Part shown: one piece after another, positions 42,690 to 56,156 of the stretch
Position numbering within the stretch: the stretch's first letter is position 1
How the letters are laid out: each line of letters opens with the position of its first letter
NCBI RefSeq assembly: GCF_905475395.1
Contig: NC_058340.1
Location: forward strand, 58,196,181-58,260,180
From: Chrysoperla carnea
Lineage: Eukaryota > Arthropoda > Insecta > Neuroptera > Chrysopidae
Reading direction: 5' to 3'
Length of the DNA stretch: 64,000 bases
Translations under genes and position numbers: made by a program
Notes under the pieces: model-generated
The model's input: only the letters and a program-made list of their open reading frames with translations
What the model was told of the DNA's origin: nothing
Databases searched by the model: none

Positions 42690-45598
42690 TTTTATTATTC
42701 TTGTTTTTTGCCTGTACCTATCATTTTACATCTTTTTCATAAAACTTTAAAGTTAATAATTCGATCTGAAATTTGGTACAAGAAAAGACCAAAGGGAGCT
42801 AGATAACGTTTTCTACAGTGTCATTGGGTCAAAAGTTAAGAAGATGTGGAAAGAATTAAAGTTAATATAGCTTGATTTCCCTTACTCAATCTAAAAAATT
42901 ATTTTATATAAAAGTAATTCAGATTTGAAAAGCCTACAGCCTGCAGTGTAGAAGCAGGATTAAACGTGCATTTCTTTTCTCTGAAATGAATTGGTAACAA
43001 CTTTCCACGAATTTTCAAACATATTATAATGTTTACACTCGAAACGAAAAATATAATATATGATGAAGGACTTGCATTTATTTTTTAAGATTGGCATTCT
43101 GAAACTATAATAAAATTCTGGGCTTCCCACAACCTTCAATATTCATATGTTTCACATCAGATAATGTACAACTAATACAATAGGATATGATAATAATACA
43201 ATATAGTACGATATTTGTAACTGGTGAAGATAAAATTAGCTTTTTATTTTACTTCAAAAAAGTATGTGCAATATTTTTTATTAGATTATGAAGAATTTTT
43301 TTTTTCAATTTATTTTAAAATTCAATTTTGCAGTCGAAATAAAAAAGTAGAGCATTGACGCGACGATATGTTTATTTTATAAGTTTGGCTGTCTTAAACT
43401 TAATCACTGGCATGTGGATATACATTACACTGTGAAAAGTTTGCCTATAGAAGGAACAAATTTTACACTTGAAATGTAGAACATGATTTACGATAAAAGG
43501 TTTATTTTGTAAATTGGCATTCCCAAAACAACTATTTTTCATCGTAGAAACATTTTAAACATAGGTACCCATATTTTTTCTCAAGCTCCAACTTTAAAAA
43601 ATTGGTCGCTTTTTAATAACAACATAATCAATACTTGTTTGAAGTGAAAACTTAAAAATGGGGGAAACGCACTTAACTTGCGTGACTGTTACTCTAAACG
43701 GTCGAAACTAATCGCTAAAAATTCAATTTTAACTCAACCTACCTAATCAGTGGAATCGCTAGTGGACCGCCATTGAAAAAATCTGCGATCAAAACCCAAA
43801 CAAGTGAAATTTTTTTTTTTTAAATTAATAGTTTTTTTTATTATTTTATAGTATTCATATTATAATTAATTTAACAATTCAAAAAAAAGTGATTCCTTAT
43901 ATAAGCTTTCACTTCTGTCGACAGTCCTCATGACTGATTATCTTTTCTATTTTTTTTTTTTTAATGGATAATTGGTAAGTAATCAGGTGGTCTAGATTGG
44001 AACTATTGAAAAAGCGGTCCATTTTCTGTTTAATAGGACAAATTATTATCGCCCATTGGCGGGATTTATGTGATTTGAATTTAAATATTTTTATTCGCCT
44101 TAAAATATGGTAAGTAAAAGTATTTCCATCCTCCCAGTTATCAATAATTAATTAAAAAAAATTACGTTTTCATAACAAATACTTTATTTTAAAAACAAAA
44201 TAATACATATTTAAATTATTTATAAGAGCTATGATTACAAAAAAGCCTCCTATGATAATTTTTTCATAGAATTTGATTTCATAAATAATTTCTTTTACTG
44301 CCCTGATTTTTTATTATAAAAATTAAAATCGAAAAAACACAATCGCAAAATTTTACTAAAACAAATTTATTTACTTAAGAATGAGTTAAAAATTCAATAA
44401 ATTAATACAGGCACATTTTTTTTTATTTTCACGTAAAATCGAACGTACTTTTTTTTTCGAGAAGGATTTGCAAGATATCATTTGTCTCAAAATCGAATAG
44501 AAAAAAATTCATTGTTTATTTTTATCCTTATATTTAGATGTAAAAATAAAAAACTTCCTTATGTCTAAAAAATTATATTGACCTTGAGATCTTGAATAAA
44601 GATACTTTTTCTTTAAGATAGTCTAGGAACTGTCAGATTTAAAAGTAATATTATTTTGGAAGATGTGCAAATTTTCCAAATAATCTTTGAATAAACTTAT
44701 ACATAAAAATGCTAAACAGTTTATCTGTCTGCCAATTCTAGAGTTATTTATTTATGTTCGAAGTTCGAAATAACTTTAAATTATTACAAAATTTTTTTCC
44801 TCTAATCTCTAATAGTGCCCAAAAAATTTCTAAGTAGGTTTGAACTATCAGCATAAGCGTGAAATAAAAAAAATGATTATTTAAAAATGTACTAATATCT
44901 TTTAAATAACTTAGTGAAATCCAATCAACCCAAAACAAAAAAAAAATGTGTTTTGAATAATTCGTTAATTTTTATACCAATAAAATTAAAATAATCGTTA
45001 AATTTAATGTTCATAAACTTTTGTTCCAGATTGCACTTCCTACATGTTCTTAATTTTTTAATGACTTCTATGCTTGCAAAAACGCTATCGACTTTAGATC
45101 TGATAGTTCTTAGAATAAGAAAGTATACTTTAAAATTATAATATTTTGGATTAATCAGAAATGACTGTAAAACTGACGTTAATTTTTAATTTAAGAACTA
45201 AAAAACATGCTATGAATAATTTTATAAAATATTTAAGGGTGGTAATTCCTATTATAACTAAATATAAATTGTAAGTTTACGATAAAAATCCCACATAAGT
45301 GTGAATTAATTGACAATGCAATGTATAAAGCCTGCTTTAAAAACATTCTTTTTTGGTTTAAATCACTTGGTTTTTAGTTCATAAAAACTTTCATTAATTA
45401 AGCTACTTAGATTAAATTTGTTCCACAGATTATAATTAAATTTTTATATGTAATAAACTATAATCTGTCATTTGTTGATATGTAATATGTAAATGTATTA
45501 ACTTTGACCTTTGACAAACATTGTAATTTATCTTTTTATTCAAATTTTTGGACTTCACTAATAAATCAGTCTTTAAATTTCAAACTTACAATACTAAT
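42690..45598. other. Intergenic, no gene seen
   Basis: Very AT-rich DNA with several T-runs and no supported exon, tRNA or clear mobile element. Confidence 0.45.
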
Positions 45599-46228
45599 TT
45601 ATATGACAACTTGCATTCCCATATTACTTTGCACATATTGTGTTAATGCATTTAAGGCAACTGTTTGTAGATTAGATGAGGCCATTAAAAGAGGAACTAC
45701 GGTCACGATATCTTCTGGTCCAACATTTCTCAAAGCTTCGTATACAGAATCAACTAACTCTTGTTTTTGATCATCGGACATTTCATTAAGAATCAATACT
45801 ACAGATTTGTATTTATTTTTGCCTGAAATTCCAGCTCCAATGGCTCCAATTATCCCTCCTAAAATTAAAATTCCAACAATTTGTAAAATCACTTTTTATT
45901 CCATAAATAAACACGTTGTAAGAATATTTTAAAATAATGAAGGTAGATTTTAAAAATAGAAATATGTATCATAAATAGTAACGAATACTTTGACAAATGG
46001 TGATCTATTAATAAAAACTTTCAACATGTGATTTTAATAAAAAAATTTCACGAAGTTAAATGAAATACCTGCAGCAAGTCCTACAGGACCTCCAACAATG
46101 CCTCCAATTGTGGCAAATACCCCAGTTAATAAACCACCTTTTAAAGATTCTTGCACAGTTACACGTAAATTTCTATCTCTTGCTAGAATTTCCAACGCAT
46201 TTAATAGCTCGGCACCATTAATAGGCAT
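45599..46228 (-). CDS. C19orf12 homologue (glycine-zipper membrane protein)
   Basis: Human C19orf12 is a small mitochondrial, ER and MAM-associated protein mutated in a form of neurodegeneration with brain iron accumulation. Two exons on the minus strand, 46228-46069 and 45858-45599, join in phase 1 to 139 residues, close to the 141-152 of the human forms. The N-terminus MPINGAELLNALEILARDRN matches the family start. Residues 31-64 form a glycine-zipper hydrophobic hairpin (GGIVGGPVGLAAGG across the splice, then IIGAIGAGISG). The C-terminal soluble part holds SVVLILNEMSDDQKQELVD. It shares a head-to-head promoter with TRAPPC10. Confidence 0.9.
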
Positions 46229-46464
46229 TTTCAATGTTTAATTATTATAATATTCACAACACGATATTTCATTCAATACTAACTAATAACCACTACAAGT
46301 AGTAGTAAAAAAAATAAGTTGGACTTTTATTATCACTTAAGATTTTTATTTACGTAATCGAGATGTGCGCCATAATTTTTGACAACTAATGACAGAATGA
46401 CAACTTAAATTGTATATGTCAAAGTGTTGTCACAATAATTGTGACCCAAAAATAACTCGTAAAA
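46229..46464. promoter_or_regulatory. Bidirectional promoter region, C19orf12 and TRAPPC10
   Basis: The two start codons are only 236 bp apart and point away from each other, so both promoters and leaders must lie here. TGACA/TGTCA motifs occur in both orientations at about 46381-46430. No TATA box is obvious. Confidence 0.65.
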
Positions 46465-49400
46465 ATGAATAAAATGAATAGTAATGATGACAGCGACAGC
46501 GAAACATTTGTTATGGATAATAAACCGATAATTACATGTAAGGTTTCATTAATTATATTCATTTTTATATTAAGGGAGTGTGCTCCTGTTCACTACCACA
46601 ACAGTAGGGATCAGACTTTTACGACAAGATTCCAGATAAATTGTTAACTATATCATCGTTTTTAAAGATTGAAGTTTAAATTTCCAGTTTTTCATTCGAA
46701 AGGGACACATTGACATTTTGAAAAAGATTTACGCTGAATAACATAAATTCGATAAAATTCGAAATAACGTTTTGAAGGCGAATATCAAGAATCTTTGGGA
46801 TGTACAAATGCGTTTGTTATTTCCCTAATTTATCATCTAAACTTGGTTGTCTAATATATGTTTAAAATATAAACTGGCCTATTTTGTTCATGTAACGCAA
46901 AAAGGGAAAAGTTTACGTGGCATCACCATTTGACCAAATAATTCTGTACAGTTTATCAAAATCAAACGAAAATAAAGAATAAAATTAAACAACAATTCGT
47001 TTACTTTTCGAGATATCTATGCTACAGCTTTTTAATTCTGTATACATCAATCGAATGGATTAGCTGATCTGATTAAGTGGGTTTTTAATCTTGTTTGTGT
47101 TGCGTTAGGCGGTCGAGTTAGCAAAGCCTACAATTGCCACGGATTCTTTTTTTTTAAATTAAAATTATCAATCAAGTCGAGTTTTTCTAAGTTTTTGTAC
47201 TTGGATTCTTGAATGCTAAAATGAATGTTACTTTTAATAAAATAAATTCTTGAAGAAAATTGAGCTATTGCTTGAAAAATTTCTTCAAATGTTCATCAAT
47301 CCTACCTACTAGATGTCAAAAATGACCATCGTTACAATTTATATATACATATGTATCTATACGTTTATGTGTCTCTAAACTCTCTATCGGTCACAATTTA
47401 AGTCCGATTTAAATAAAATTTGCTATCAAAAAGAGTTTTGGTATTTGAAAGATCAAGTTCGTTAGTTAGAAAAATCGACCGATAGACGAAGGGTGGGGGC
47501 ATCCGCAAAGTACAAAATTTAATTTACTGTATAAATTTTTAAATAAAAGAATTAAATCATTTACGTTTTAATAGGTGCTGGTGATTCTAAACTATGGGGC
47601 GGATTAGACGATGCTTTGACGACAGCAATACCTCAAGAAGCCATTGAGTGGCGTCGTCCATTAGGAAGACCCACTCGATCTGTACATGTTGGTGCTTCTT
47701 TTGTTCCATTTAGTACCAGTGCTTTACCGCATGATGGAAATTGGGATTTAATCAGACAACCAATTTTACATATTTATTGGACTGAATGTCCGGTAAGTAG
47801 TTACTTTTCTTAAATAAGTAATTAACTTTACAAACAATAAAGTTAAATATCCGGCGTATATTAAATTATGTATTAATGCATTTTAATAATAATTTTAATT
47901 ACTAATTTACTTTCATAACTTTCTTTACTTTCATAACTTTACTGAAAATCATTCAAAAAGTGTTCTAGATTTTATTAAATATAAATTGTTAAAAAAGTAA
48001 TTTATAATATATCACCAAACAGAGATATTAATGACCTATTATATTAAAAAAACAAGTTAAATTTACAAAATTCAAAAAGCCCCCGACAAATGCGGTTTTT
48101 TCCTTCCAACTCCCTCCAAACTAAACCGATTTTTATGAAACATAGCTAAGAATACTCTTGATCAAATTATCTTTCAAAAAAAAAAAATAATAATAATAAT
48201 AAAATTACACACACAAACTGATCAAGCTTATAACACTCCTGTTTTTGCGTCGGGGGTTACAATAGAAATATTGTTATTTAAATTAAGCAAGTTTTCTTCT
48301 AAAATTGGTTTCTGGCAAAATCACAGTAGATATTAAATAATTTTTTGCGACAATAAATTGCTATTTTTTATTATCTATAACTATAATTCAAAAAAGGAAT
48401 TTTCTGGATTCGTGTTATAATAATGTAACAAAGCCCTCCTTAAAAGAGTATCAAATAGCTTGCAATCGGCAGTCTTGGATCGACAACCAACTAGAAATTT
48501 ATTTACATTTTCATCCTATATTATTATTCTTAATCTACTCTTTGCTATGTTAGCAATTTCTAATTGCCAGAGAGTCATTTTTTGATTCAGGGCTCAAAAT
48601 TTCATTATAGCGATTCTTTGCTAAAAAGTTGTTTAGGCTGTGACAGCAAATATATGATATACACATGCATGTTACATTGTCTTTCTTATTGCGGCCAGCA
48701 AACCTGGTCAGTTATTAAATTTACTTAAATTTTTTATCAATAATACAGGATATAGAAGCCTATAAGAACACAGTAAAAGAAGAATTGGAATCCTGGATTA
48801 AAGAGTTAAATCAAAGAAATATTAATGATTGGATGATTGTAGTAGTTGAAACTATTGATGCTAAACGAGAAAATAAATTGCTTCCAAGAACAACTGTACT
48901 TGATAAAATTCGAGCTGATTTTGCCACTAAACAAGGTAAGATATTTCAAAAGTCAGTCCACTTATTAGGAATAGGGAGATTAAAATAATTTTGAAATTTT
49001 AGGAGATCGTTGTTTATCCGTAATAAATCCAATGCGAGCAGAGTTTAATTCTGCAGAATCATGGCGTGGTTTAGTAGCTAGAATTCGTATATTACTTTTA
49101 CAAGCATATTCTCGAGCATTAACTCAATTAGAAGATCATATTCGAGATCAAAGAGAAAAGCGTAACCAACCGTCATGGAATTTTTGTCAATATTTTTTAC
49201 TCCAGGTAATTTAAATCATCTTTTTGTTATATTTCTAAAAGAGAAACACCGAAATTCTAAAACGATGTAATTGCTGACTGACTTAGTCTCTCAGTGGTAT
49301 TGTCTCTGGTTGCATTCTTCTTGGTTAATACATCGATCTGTTAAGATATGTTCAAAATTGTAAATCAGTATTATTGAAAAAAGTCAACGATACTTTGGAC

Positions 49401-52400
49401 ATTTGAAGCGTGAAGGCTCCGTTCGAGAATAGGTCATGCATGCTTCGACGAATTGACTCCATTAGCTTAGAATAACAGTCAGGTTGATCAGAAAACCGAG
49501 TTATTTTGCAATTTGAGGGTCTCCGACAAACTGTTAATGTTGACGCTGGAGTTCGTAATAGAATCTTATGGCTTCATTTGATTACTATAGACTAAACTAT
49601 CCTGTCAGGATCCAGAAGAAGCCTCCCAATTATTATTTATATGGAGTTTTTTATTATTTTATTTTTAGGAAGAATTAGCCCTCGTATTGGAAATGCTCGG
49701 TCTGTATGACGAAGCATTGGTTCAATATGACGAATTAGATGCTCTTTTCACACAATTTGTAGTGAATTCTCATATGGGCGAAACAGTTGAATGGTTATCA
49801 AGATTTCAGAAGCCTATAGAGCAATGGCGACAACCGATTCTAGGGCGTCCATTAACCAGAGAAGACCGTTCTGCTGTTTTAGCAAATGGCCCTGCTCCGT
49901 TATTAGAATTCCGATCTTATCTTTATTCAAGACAAGCTGCTATGTTGTTACTATTATTCAAACCATGGGAAGTAAGTTTTAAGATTAAAATTTAAGCCTT
50001 ACAATTTTTGAATGAATATAAAATTTTAGGTAGCACAAAGATGTCTACCATTTTTGCATACGACCGTTCGTGAAATTGATATGCTGGATGTAACTATACC
50101 AACAGGTGCTCTTCCATGTTGGCTATTTTTGGCCTGTTTGGAAGTTTTACATACATGTGAAAAATATAACGACAGTGAACAAGTTAAAGCTTACTCTCTG
50201 TACACAGCCGATCTATGGGCTTATGCACGTGAAAAATTACAAATACTTGGAGAACTTTGTGGTTTATTACCTGGATCTGAACCAACTTCAGAACAATTAC
50301 ATTTAGTTGTAATTTTATCAGCTGGCATGAAAGATTGTCCTGGGACTGCTGATAATCCAACACCTACAGATAAACTTAAGGGGGCGTTGCGTTCCAAAGA
50401 AGCATATAATAAACATTATCTGGTAATTTATTCAATTTTTCTATTATACCTTATAACTTTTTTATTTTAAACATCCAATTTTATAAAATTAATAATGGGA
50501 TACAATTGATTGATTGCGTGGAAATTCAAATTAATTTTAAACTTTAGACCCAAGAAATGTAAAAAAATCACATTGAATTTTTTATTTTTATCATGAAATC
50601 ATGGTTTGAAGCCATTGCGACTGTTATTTTAAAAGAAGTATAATTTTCCAGATTTTCAAAAAATTTGATTAAATACAATTTTCCATATGGATGCTCCGGT
50701 GTCCTTTGGTAACATTCTTCTGTTTATCACTCTAAATGTATTTTCTATATTTTTTACAGGAAATCGCTGAGTTAGCAATGGGCATCTATAAACATATTAA
50801 TCGTAGACGACAAGCTCGAATGGTTGGTCGAGAATTAGCAACATTTTATCTATCCCAAGGGAATACATTAAATGCAATTGTATTTTTAACAGACCTGCTA
50901 AAAATGTTTGAAGAAGAAAAATGGCGTGATTTAGCTGCTCAAACTCAACTTGAATTATCATCATGCTATAATAAAGAAAGTGATCGCGAACGGTACATTG
51001 CATCGTGCATTGCAATTGCAAGTTCACCCGAGCTTGAATTACTTGTACGTAATTTTTATTTTGATGAGATGTGTAAATCAATGAAATCTTTACCAAATTT
51101 AAATGACGAAGTATATTTATCTGTAAAATTTGCGGATACATTTAAAATTTTAAAGATTGCAATTAAAGGTGAAAGTGAAGTTGTCATGCAAAATAGTGTG
51201 GTGACTATAGAATTTCTACTTGAAAGTAATTTTCCACGTGAAGTTTGGTGTAACCTAGCTGAATTATTTATTTATCCAGAAACAGATCCTAAAATTAAAC
51301 TTCGTACTCATTGTTCAAATACAGACATGATAAAAAGAGATCGTACTATGGTTGAATTAAAAATTTCTGAACGTTTTGATCGCACACAAAACAAACAAAT
51401 AAGTTCAGCAATTGTTGCGTGTAAAGAAACAGAAAAGGAATTACAAGAAACGCAACCAGAAAATGATCCTAAAAAGGATGCACTTATTCCTTTAAGTAAT
51501 TCAAATATATCTTTGAAACCTGGACTAAATACTATAAAAATTAAATGGAAAGTTGATGATCCTGGTTGGTATCGATTGTATTCTTTAACATTATTAGTTG
51601 AAAAAATGAAGTTTACGTCACCGCCGATATCTCCACCCATTGGCTTCAATGTAGTTCGTCAAGAACCCGTTATTCGATTAGATAAAATTTCACCTGATTT
51701 AGTGTCAGGATATGAACAATATTTGGAGTTAACTTTAAAAAATGGCAGCTACATAATCGAAGATGTAAGTAATTTTGCTTTAATTACTATAGTTCACGGA
51801 ACATGGAACATTTTGTTAAATGATCAATATACATACTTGAAACTTCGTGAGTGGCTTCTTTTTGGCGAGTCTACAAAACTTTCTGTCTACGACTTTTTTC
51901 GAAAGTGCTGCATTTCAAATGATAACGTCATATTTAAGCTATATTAGGGCTGAAAAACATAACAGGGATTTTGTCGGGCACTATGACCACTTGATAATAT
52001 GAATTATTAAAGCCACTCACGAAGTTTTAAGCATGTATTAATCATTTAACAAAAAGGGTGCTGTTCAGCTTAGCTTTAAGATAGTTAAAAAAACTATTTT
52101 TTCTGGATAATAATTTTTTAGACTCCAAAAATTTTTTCCAGTTAAGAAAATTGCAAAAAATTGAGAAAAAAATATTATTTCCGATTTTGTTAAAACTCAT
52201 TTTATAAGCTAATTTTGACCCAAAAAATTCAAAAATCACGTTAAATTCGCAATTGGGACGGTAGTTTTGGAGATATTGCAAATTCGCCCAATATTTCTGG
52301 CCATATTTCCAAAATTACTTATCCGATTGTTAAATGAACCCGATTTTTGGATTTCTTGGGTCACCTTATAAACCAAGTTTTATCCAATTCTGAGTGTAAA

Positions 52401-54501
52401 AAATTTTTTCGGTTTTTTCAATTTTTTTGAAGGGGTGTGTTCCCTTAATTGACGAAAGTGTGAAGGTTTCTTCATCTTAAATGCGATTTACTGTATAATA
52501 AAATGTTTCATTAATTATAATATACTAAATTCGGATAATTATCAACTAATTAATTTTTTTTCTATTACTGACGAGTCACCCTCCTTAAGTGAGATTTCTT
52601 TGATTAATGTGAAAAAAACTTAACTTTTAGAATTCATGGATTAAACTTCGTTCAACAAAAGGCTTACAAATACAAATCGAAAGTAAAACAGAGCCGTTAG
52701 TACGTGAAATAAATTTAGTATTACCTAAAATAAATCGTTTCGAATCAGTAAGTTTTCAATTACGCGTCTATTGTGATTTAATTGCAAAAAAAGATGATAA
52801 ATATATCGAACATAAAATGGAAATAAAGAACTCGTGGTCGGAAAATGAACAAATTGTGCCATTATTTTTCACACCATTATTCAAATCAATATGGAGATTA
52901 CATACCGCTCAAGTTCGTAAATTTATACAAATTACCATCATAGGATTATCATTATGCGAAGTACAACTCACGGATCCAGATTTACAGTGTGATGGAATTA
53001 AAATGAAAAATTTGAATTTAATGAAAGGGCAACCTTTGGTAATATTTTACAACATAGTTGATTAATATGTGAATTTGGAAATAATTTTTGAGGATATTCG
53101 TAATTTATAGGTTGTATCAAATGGACTCAATGTATCCTTTATGTGGGAAATGGAAATAGATGACAATGAGAAAGCAGAAGCATTGAAAATGCAATTTACA
53201 ATTAATTTTTCAGTTATCAAAGAAAAGGATCTTGATGTAGAAACTGGCCCAATTACACCGTATAAGTTTAATTTCGATGTAACTAATTATAAGGTCAGTA
53301 GAAAAGTGAGAAAAACTTTTGAGCAAAGTTAATATTATTTTACAAATTACCTTTTCGTTACCTATTCATTACCTTTTGAAAATATTGCCTACCGTATCCA
53401 AATTCTATGTCCTGAGAGTTAACTAATTTTAATAGAAAAGGGATTGATCTATAATCAGCTTTGATCTCTTAAGAATATTTTTATTCAAATCTTTTAGAAA
53501 TATATTTTTTACTCATATCTCATTTTCTTGGTTATCAGTCACAAAATTTTCTTTTTTCTTGTAGGGAGTGATAAAAGACTTTCGATTTGTATCGATCTTT
53601 CTATAAACTTTTCTTCACTCAGTTTTCACGCCAAGAAAACTTAAAAAATTTATAGAATAGATAAATATTCGAAAAATGTTCTCAAATTCTAATTTCAAAT
53701 CGTATCTTATAAATGTAATTTTATCAAAATTATTAACTTCCCAGTATAGGAAGTTCTTGTAATGGGTCCGATTTTCGAAATCGAAATTTTCAATATATTT
53801 TTACGTTTCATGGTTAGGACAAGGCTTTAACTTTTATTTTTTTAAACTATTTATTATGTTGAGGAGTTATTCGTGTGGACCTAATGAGTCGCACCAAACC
53901 GTACCCACGGTTTGTTTATTTTTAATTCGCCAAAAATTGATATAATTTTTAAGTTTCGCCAATTCTATTATTATTATCTAAAATTTTTTATTTGTTTCAG
54001 ACATTATTTGTAGTAAGATCAAGTGTGGAGCCAACTAAACGAAATGAATTTTGTCGCTCTGGTATAATGTGCCAATTAAGACTGAGTGTAAGTCGCGTAA
54101 ATTATGCTTATCAGGGTTCTTTAATGTATGAAGTATTAGCTGATCAAAGTATGTGGGCAGTATGTGGTCGTACGGCAGGTGTTTTAGCCTTAGAAAATGA
54201 TGATCCTCAAACAGTTACATTAGATGTAATGCCATTAACAAGTGGTCATATGCCTCTACCTTTAATTCGATTATCAAAATATATTCCTGCTGAAACTGCT
54301 TCGACTGGTAAGTCATAGTAATAAATATATCTCAGAAGTTATAATTAACATTTAAAATTTTAATTTCTAGATAAAGTTAGAAAACTGGAACCGAATACAC
54401 ATCCACGATTGGAACCATTTAGTGCAGGGCAAGTATATAACTATAGTAAATCACAACAAGTGCATGTAATTGCTCCGGCCACCGAAGCAAATGTCTTTTA
54501 G
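46465..54501 (+). CDS. TRAPPC10: Trafficking protein particle complex subunit 10 (TRAPPC10)
   Basis: TRAPPC10 is a metazoan TRAPPII subunit acting in Golgi and endosomal membrane trafficking as part of a Rab exchange factor. Eleven exons join in frame: 46465-46537, 47575-47792, 48749-48935, 49003-49205, 49669-49971, 50030-50422, 50760-51764, 52631-53038, 53111-53293, 54001-54307 and 54371-54501, giving 1136 residues (human about 1259). The N-terminal half is helical, with segments such as WRRPLGRPTRSVHVGASFVP, LVLEMLGLYDEALVQYDELD and CEKYNDSEQ. The C-terminal part is beta-rich, with VDDPGWYRLYSLTLLVEKM and a terminal block LPLIRLSKYIPA. A second in-frame ATG lies four codons after the first. 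Introns are short except introns 1 and 2 (about 1 kb each). It converges on HUS1 with 1.65 kb between. Confidence 0.95.
48055..48256. mobile_element. CCCCCGAC-type MITE in TRAPPC10 intron 2
   Basis: The element starts near AAGCCCCCGAC and ends GTCGGGGGTTAC, giving short terminal inverted repeats. Fragments of the same family lie at about 2760-2830 and 55480-55850. An AATA-type run fills its middle. It is non-coding. Confidence 0.65.
52040..52450. other. TRAPPC10 intron 7 repeat-like block
   Basis: A stretch of evenly AT-rich sequence with several runs of A and T and blocks such as GGGACGGTAGTTTTGGAGAT reads like an old interspersed repeat. I found no second copy in the window and no boundary. 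Confidence 0.3.
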
Positions 54502-56156
54502 TGCAATTGAAATTTGTAAGAATTTGGGATATTATGTTAAATTTGTTTATTATGTAATCCAAAAAAGGGATATTACTGGAATATGTATTAAGACTCTCAG
54601 TAAATGCTATGTTTTGCTCTTTCAATTTCCTTACTTTTAAATAAATTGAATTTTCAACGCTCACTTTAGCTTTTGACGAAAAAGAAACACGAAGACATGA
54701 GGTAATTCACATAATATGTTTCATGATAACAAAGTGGCTAACGAAGTTGATTGTTAAAACTAAAATATTTTTAAATAAAAGAGATAAAGACTTAATAAAA
54801 CTAAACGGTCCATACTTATAAATATTACAGATCTCTGTCTTATGTGGTTAATATTCCCCTCTAATACCAACATAACACAAACAACACTTTATGACATCGT
54901 AAACTACTTTTGCCACTCTTGTCTAATTTTAGAGCTTTCAAATCATTGCTAAAAATTATTCATATTTCTAATTTAAATTTTCCAATATGATAAATTTGTT
55001 GAACCATACTATTTTGTGAAGCAAATTAAACTTTCAGATGGTCTACCAAACATCAATACTCATTATTTGTTTAGATCGATTTTTTAGTAAAATTTCGGTG
55101 CCTATATTTATAGATATATTAGACCACAAGTTCATGCTGAAATTTTTCGGGTGAAACCACCAGGAAGTTTAAGCACTTAAGTGAGACATTCTCACCTATA
55201 CCGCGAAAAATTGATGCCATGAACTTACTTACTTTTACATACGAATTCTAAACATAAAAAATCTGATGAAGACATTATATGAGTTAATCGTACGCAAAAT
55301 ACTAATAGTAGAATAATAGATTTCAAATACGTACCTGTCTCTATAAAGTGCACAAAATAGTCTAAGAAACGGTGTAAAATCGACCTTGACCCATTTGACA
55401 ACCAGAAGAGAAATTTTTTTAATGAAATATTATTGATTGATTAACACGCTTGTGATAGCTGGTCTATCGAAAAGTTTACATGGCTATTTTGAACTAAAAA
55501 AGGGGTGTTATAAGTTTAACCGCTATGTGCGTGTGTCTGTCTGTCTGTGACATTGTAGCGCCTAAACGAATGAACTGATTTTGATTTGTTTTGTTTCGTT
55601 GGAAAGGTAATTTAATGGAGAGTGTTCTTAGATATGTTTCAAGTGCAAATTTAGGATTCCTTACCCGAAAAAACTAAAAAATTGGCTATAATCTTCAAAA
55701 TCGACTCAGTTAGGAAAAGGCTTTAAGGAAAAAGGTAATTTAATGGAGAATGTTCTTAGATATATTTTAAGTGCGAGTTTAGGGTTCTGTACCCGAAAAA
55801 TTTTTCGGTTTTTTTTTTTAATTTTGTAAATTTTAACTTTCTTTTGAAACCAATGTCGGTGTAGATCTCACAGTGTAGATCTGTTCATATCGTATGAACA
55901 AGTAAGTCAATATAGTTAACTACACCAATCTGTTAATCAATCGAAATTGGTATCAGAAGATAGATAATTTAATTACGAAAATAATTAATGATATTGACTT
56001 TTTTGGTAGACCATCTTATATTCCTTAAATATTTAATATAAAATAGATATAAAATATACTGTTAATTATTGTAAAAAAAATATTTATTATGTATAAAAAT
56101 ACTTTGTTCGGAAATTTTTTTAAATAAATTTATATACACAACAACTTTATTTGGTT
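54502..56156. other. Convergent spacer between TRAPPC10 and HUS1
   Basis: It holds both 3' ends and an internally duplicated copy of the CCCCCGAC family at about 55480-55850, marked by ACCCGAAAAA and GTAATTTAATGGAGA repeated twice. AATAAA-type signals occur near 54640 and, for HUS1, on the minus strand around 56070. No gene is seen. Confidence 0.5.

Noticed and set aside
46555-46647. Extension of TRAPPC10 exon 1 past position 46537
   Set aside because: It is read-through of intron 1. The GTAAGG donor at 46538 joins correctly to 47575 and restores the conserved frame.
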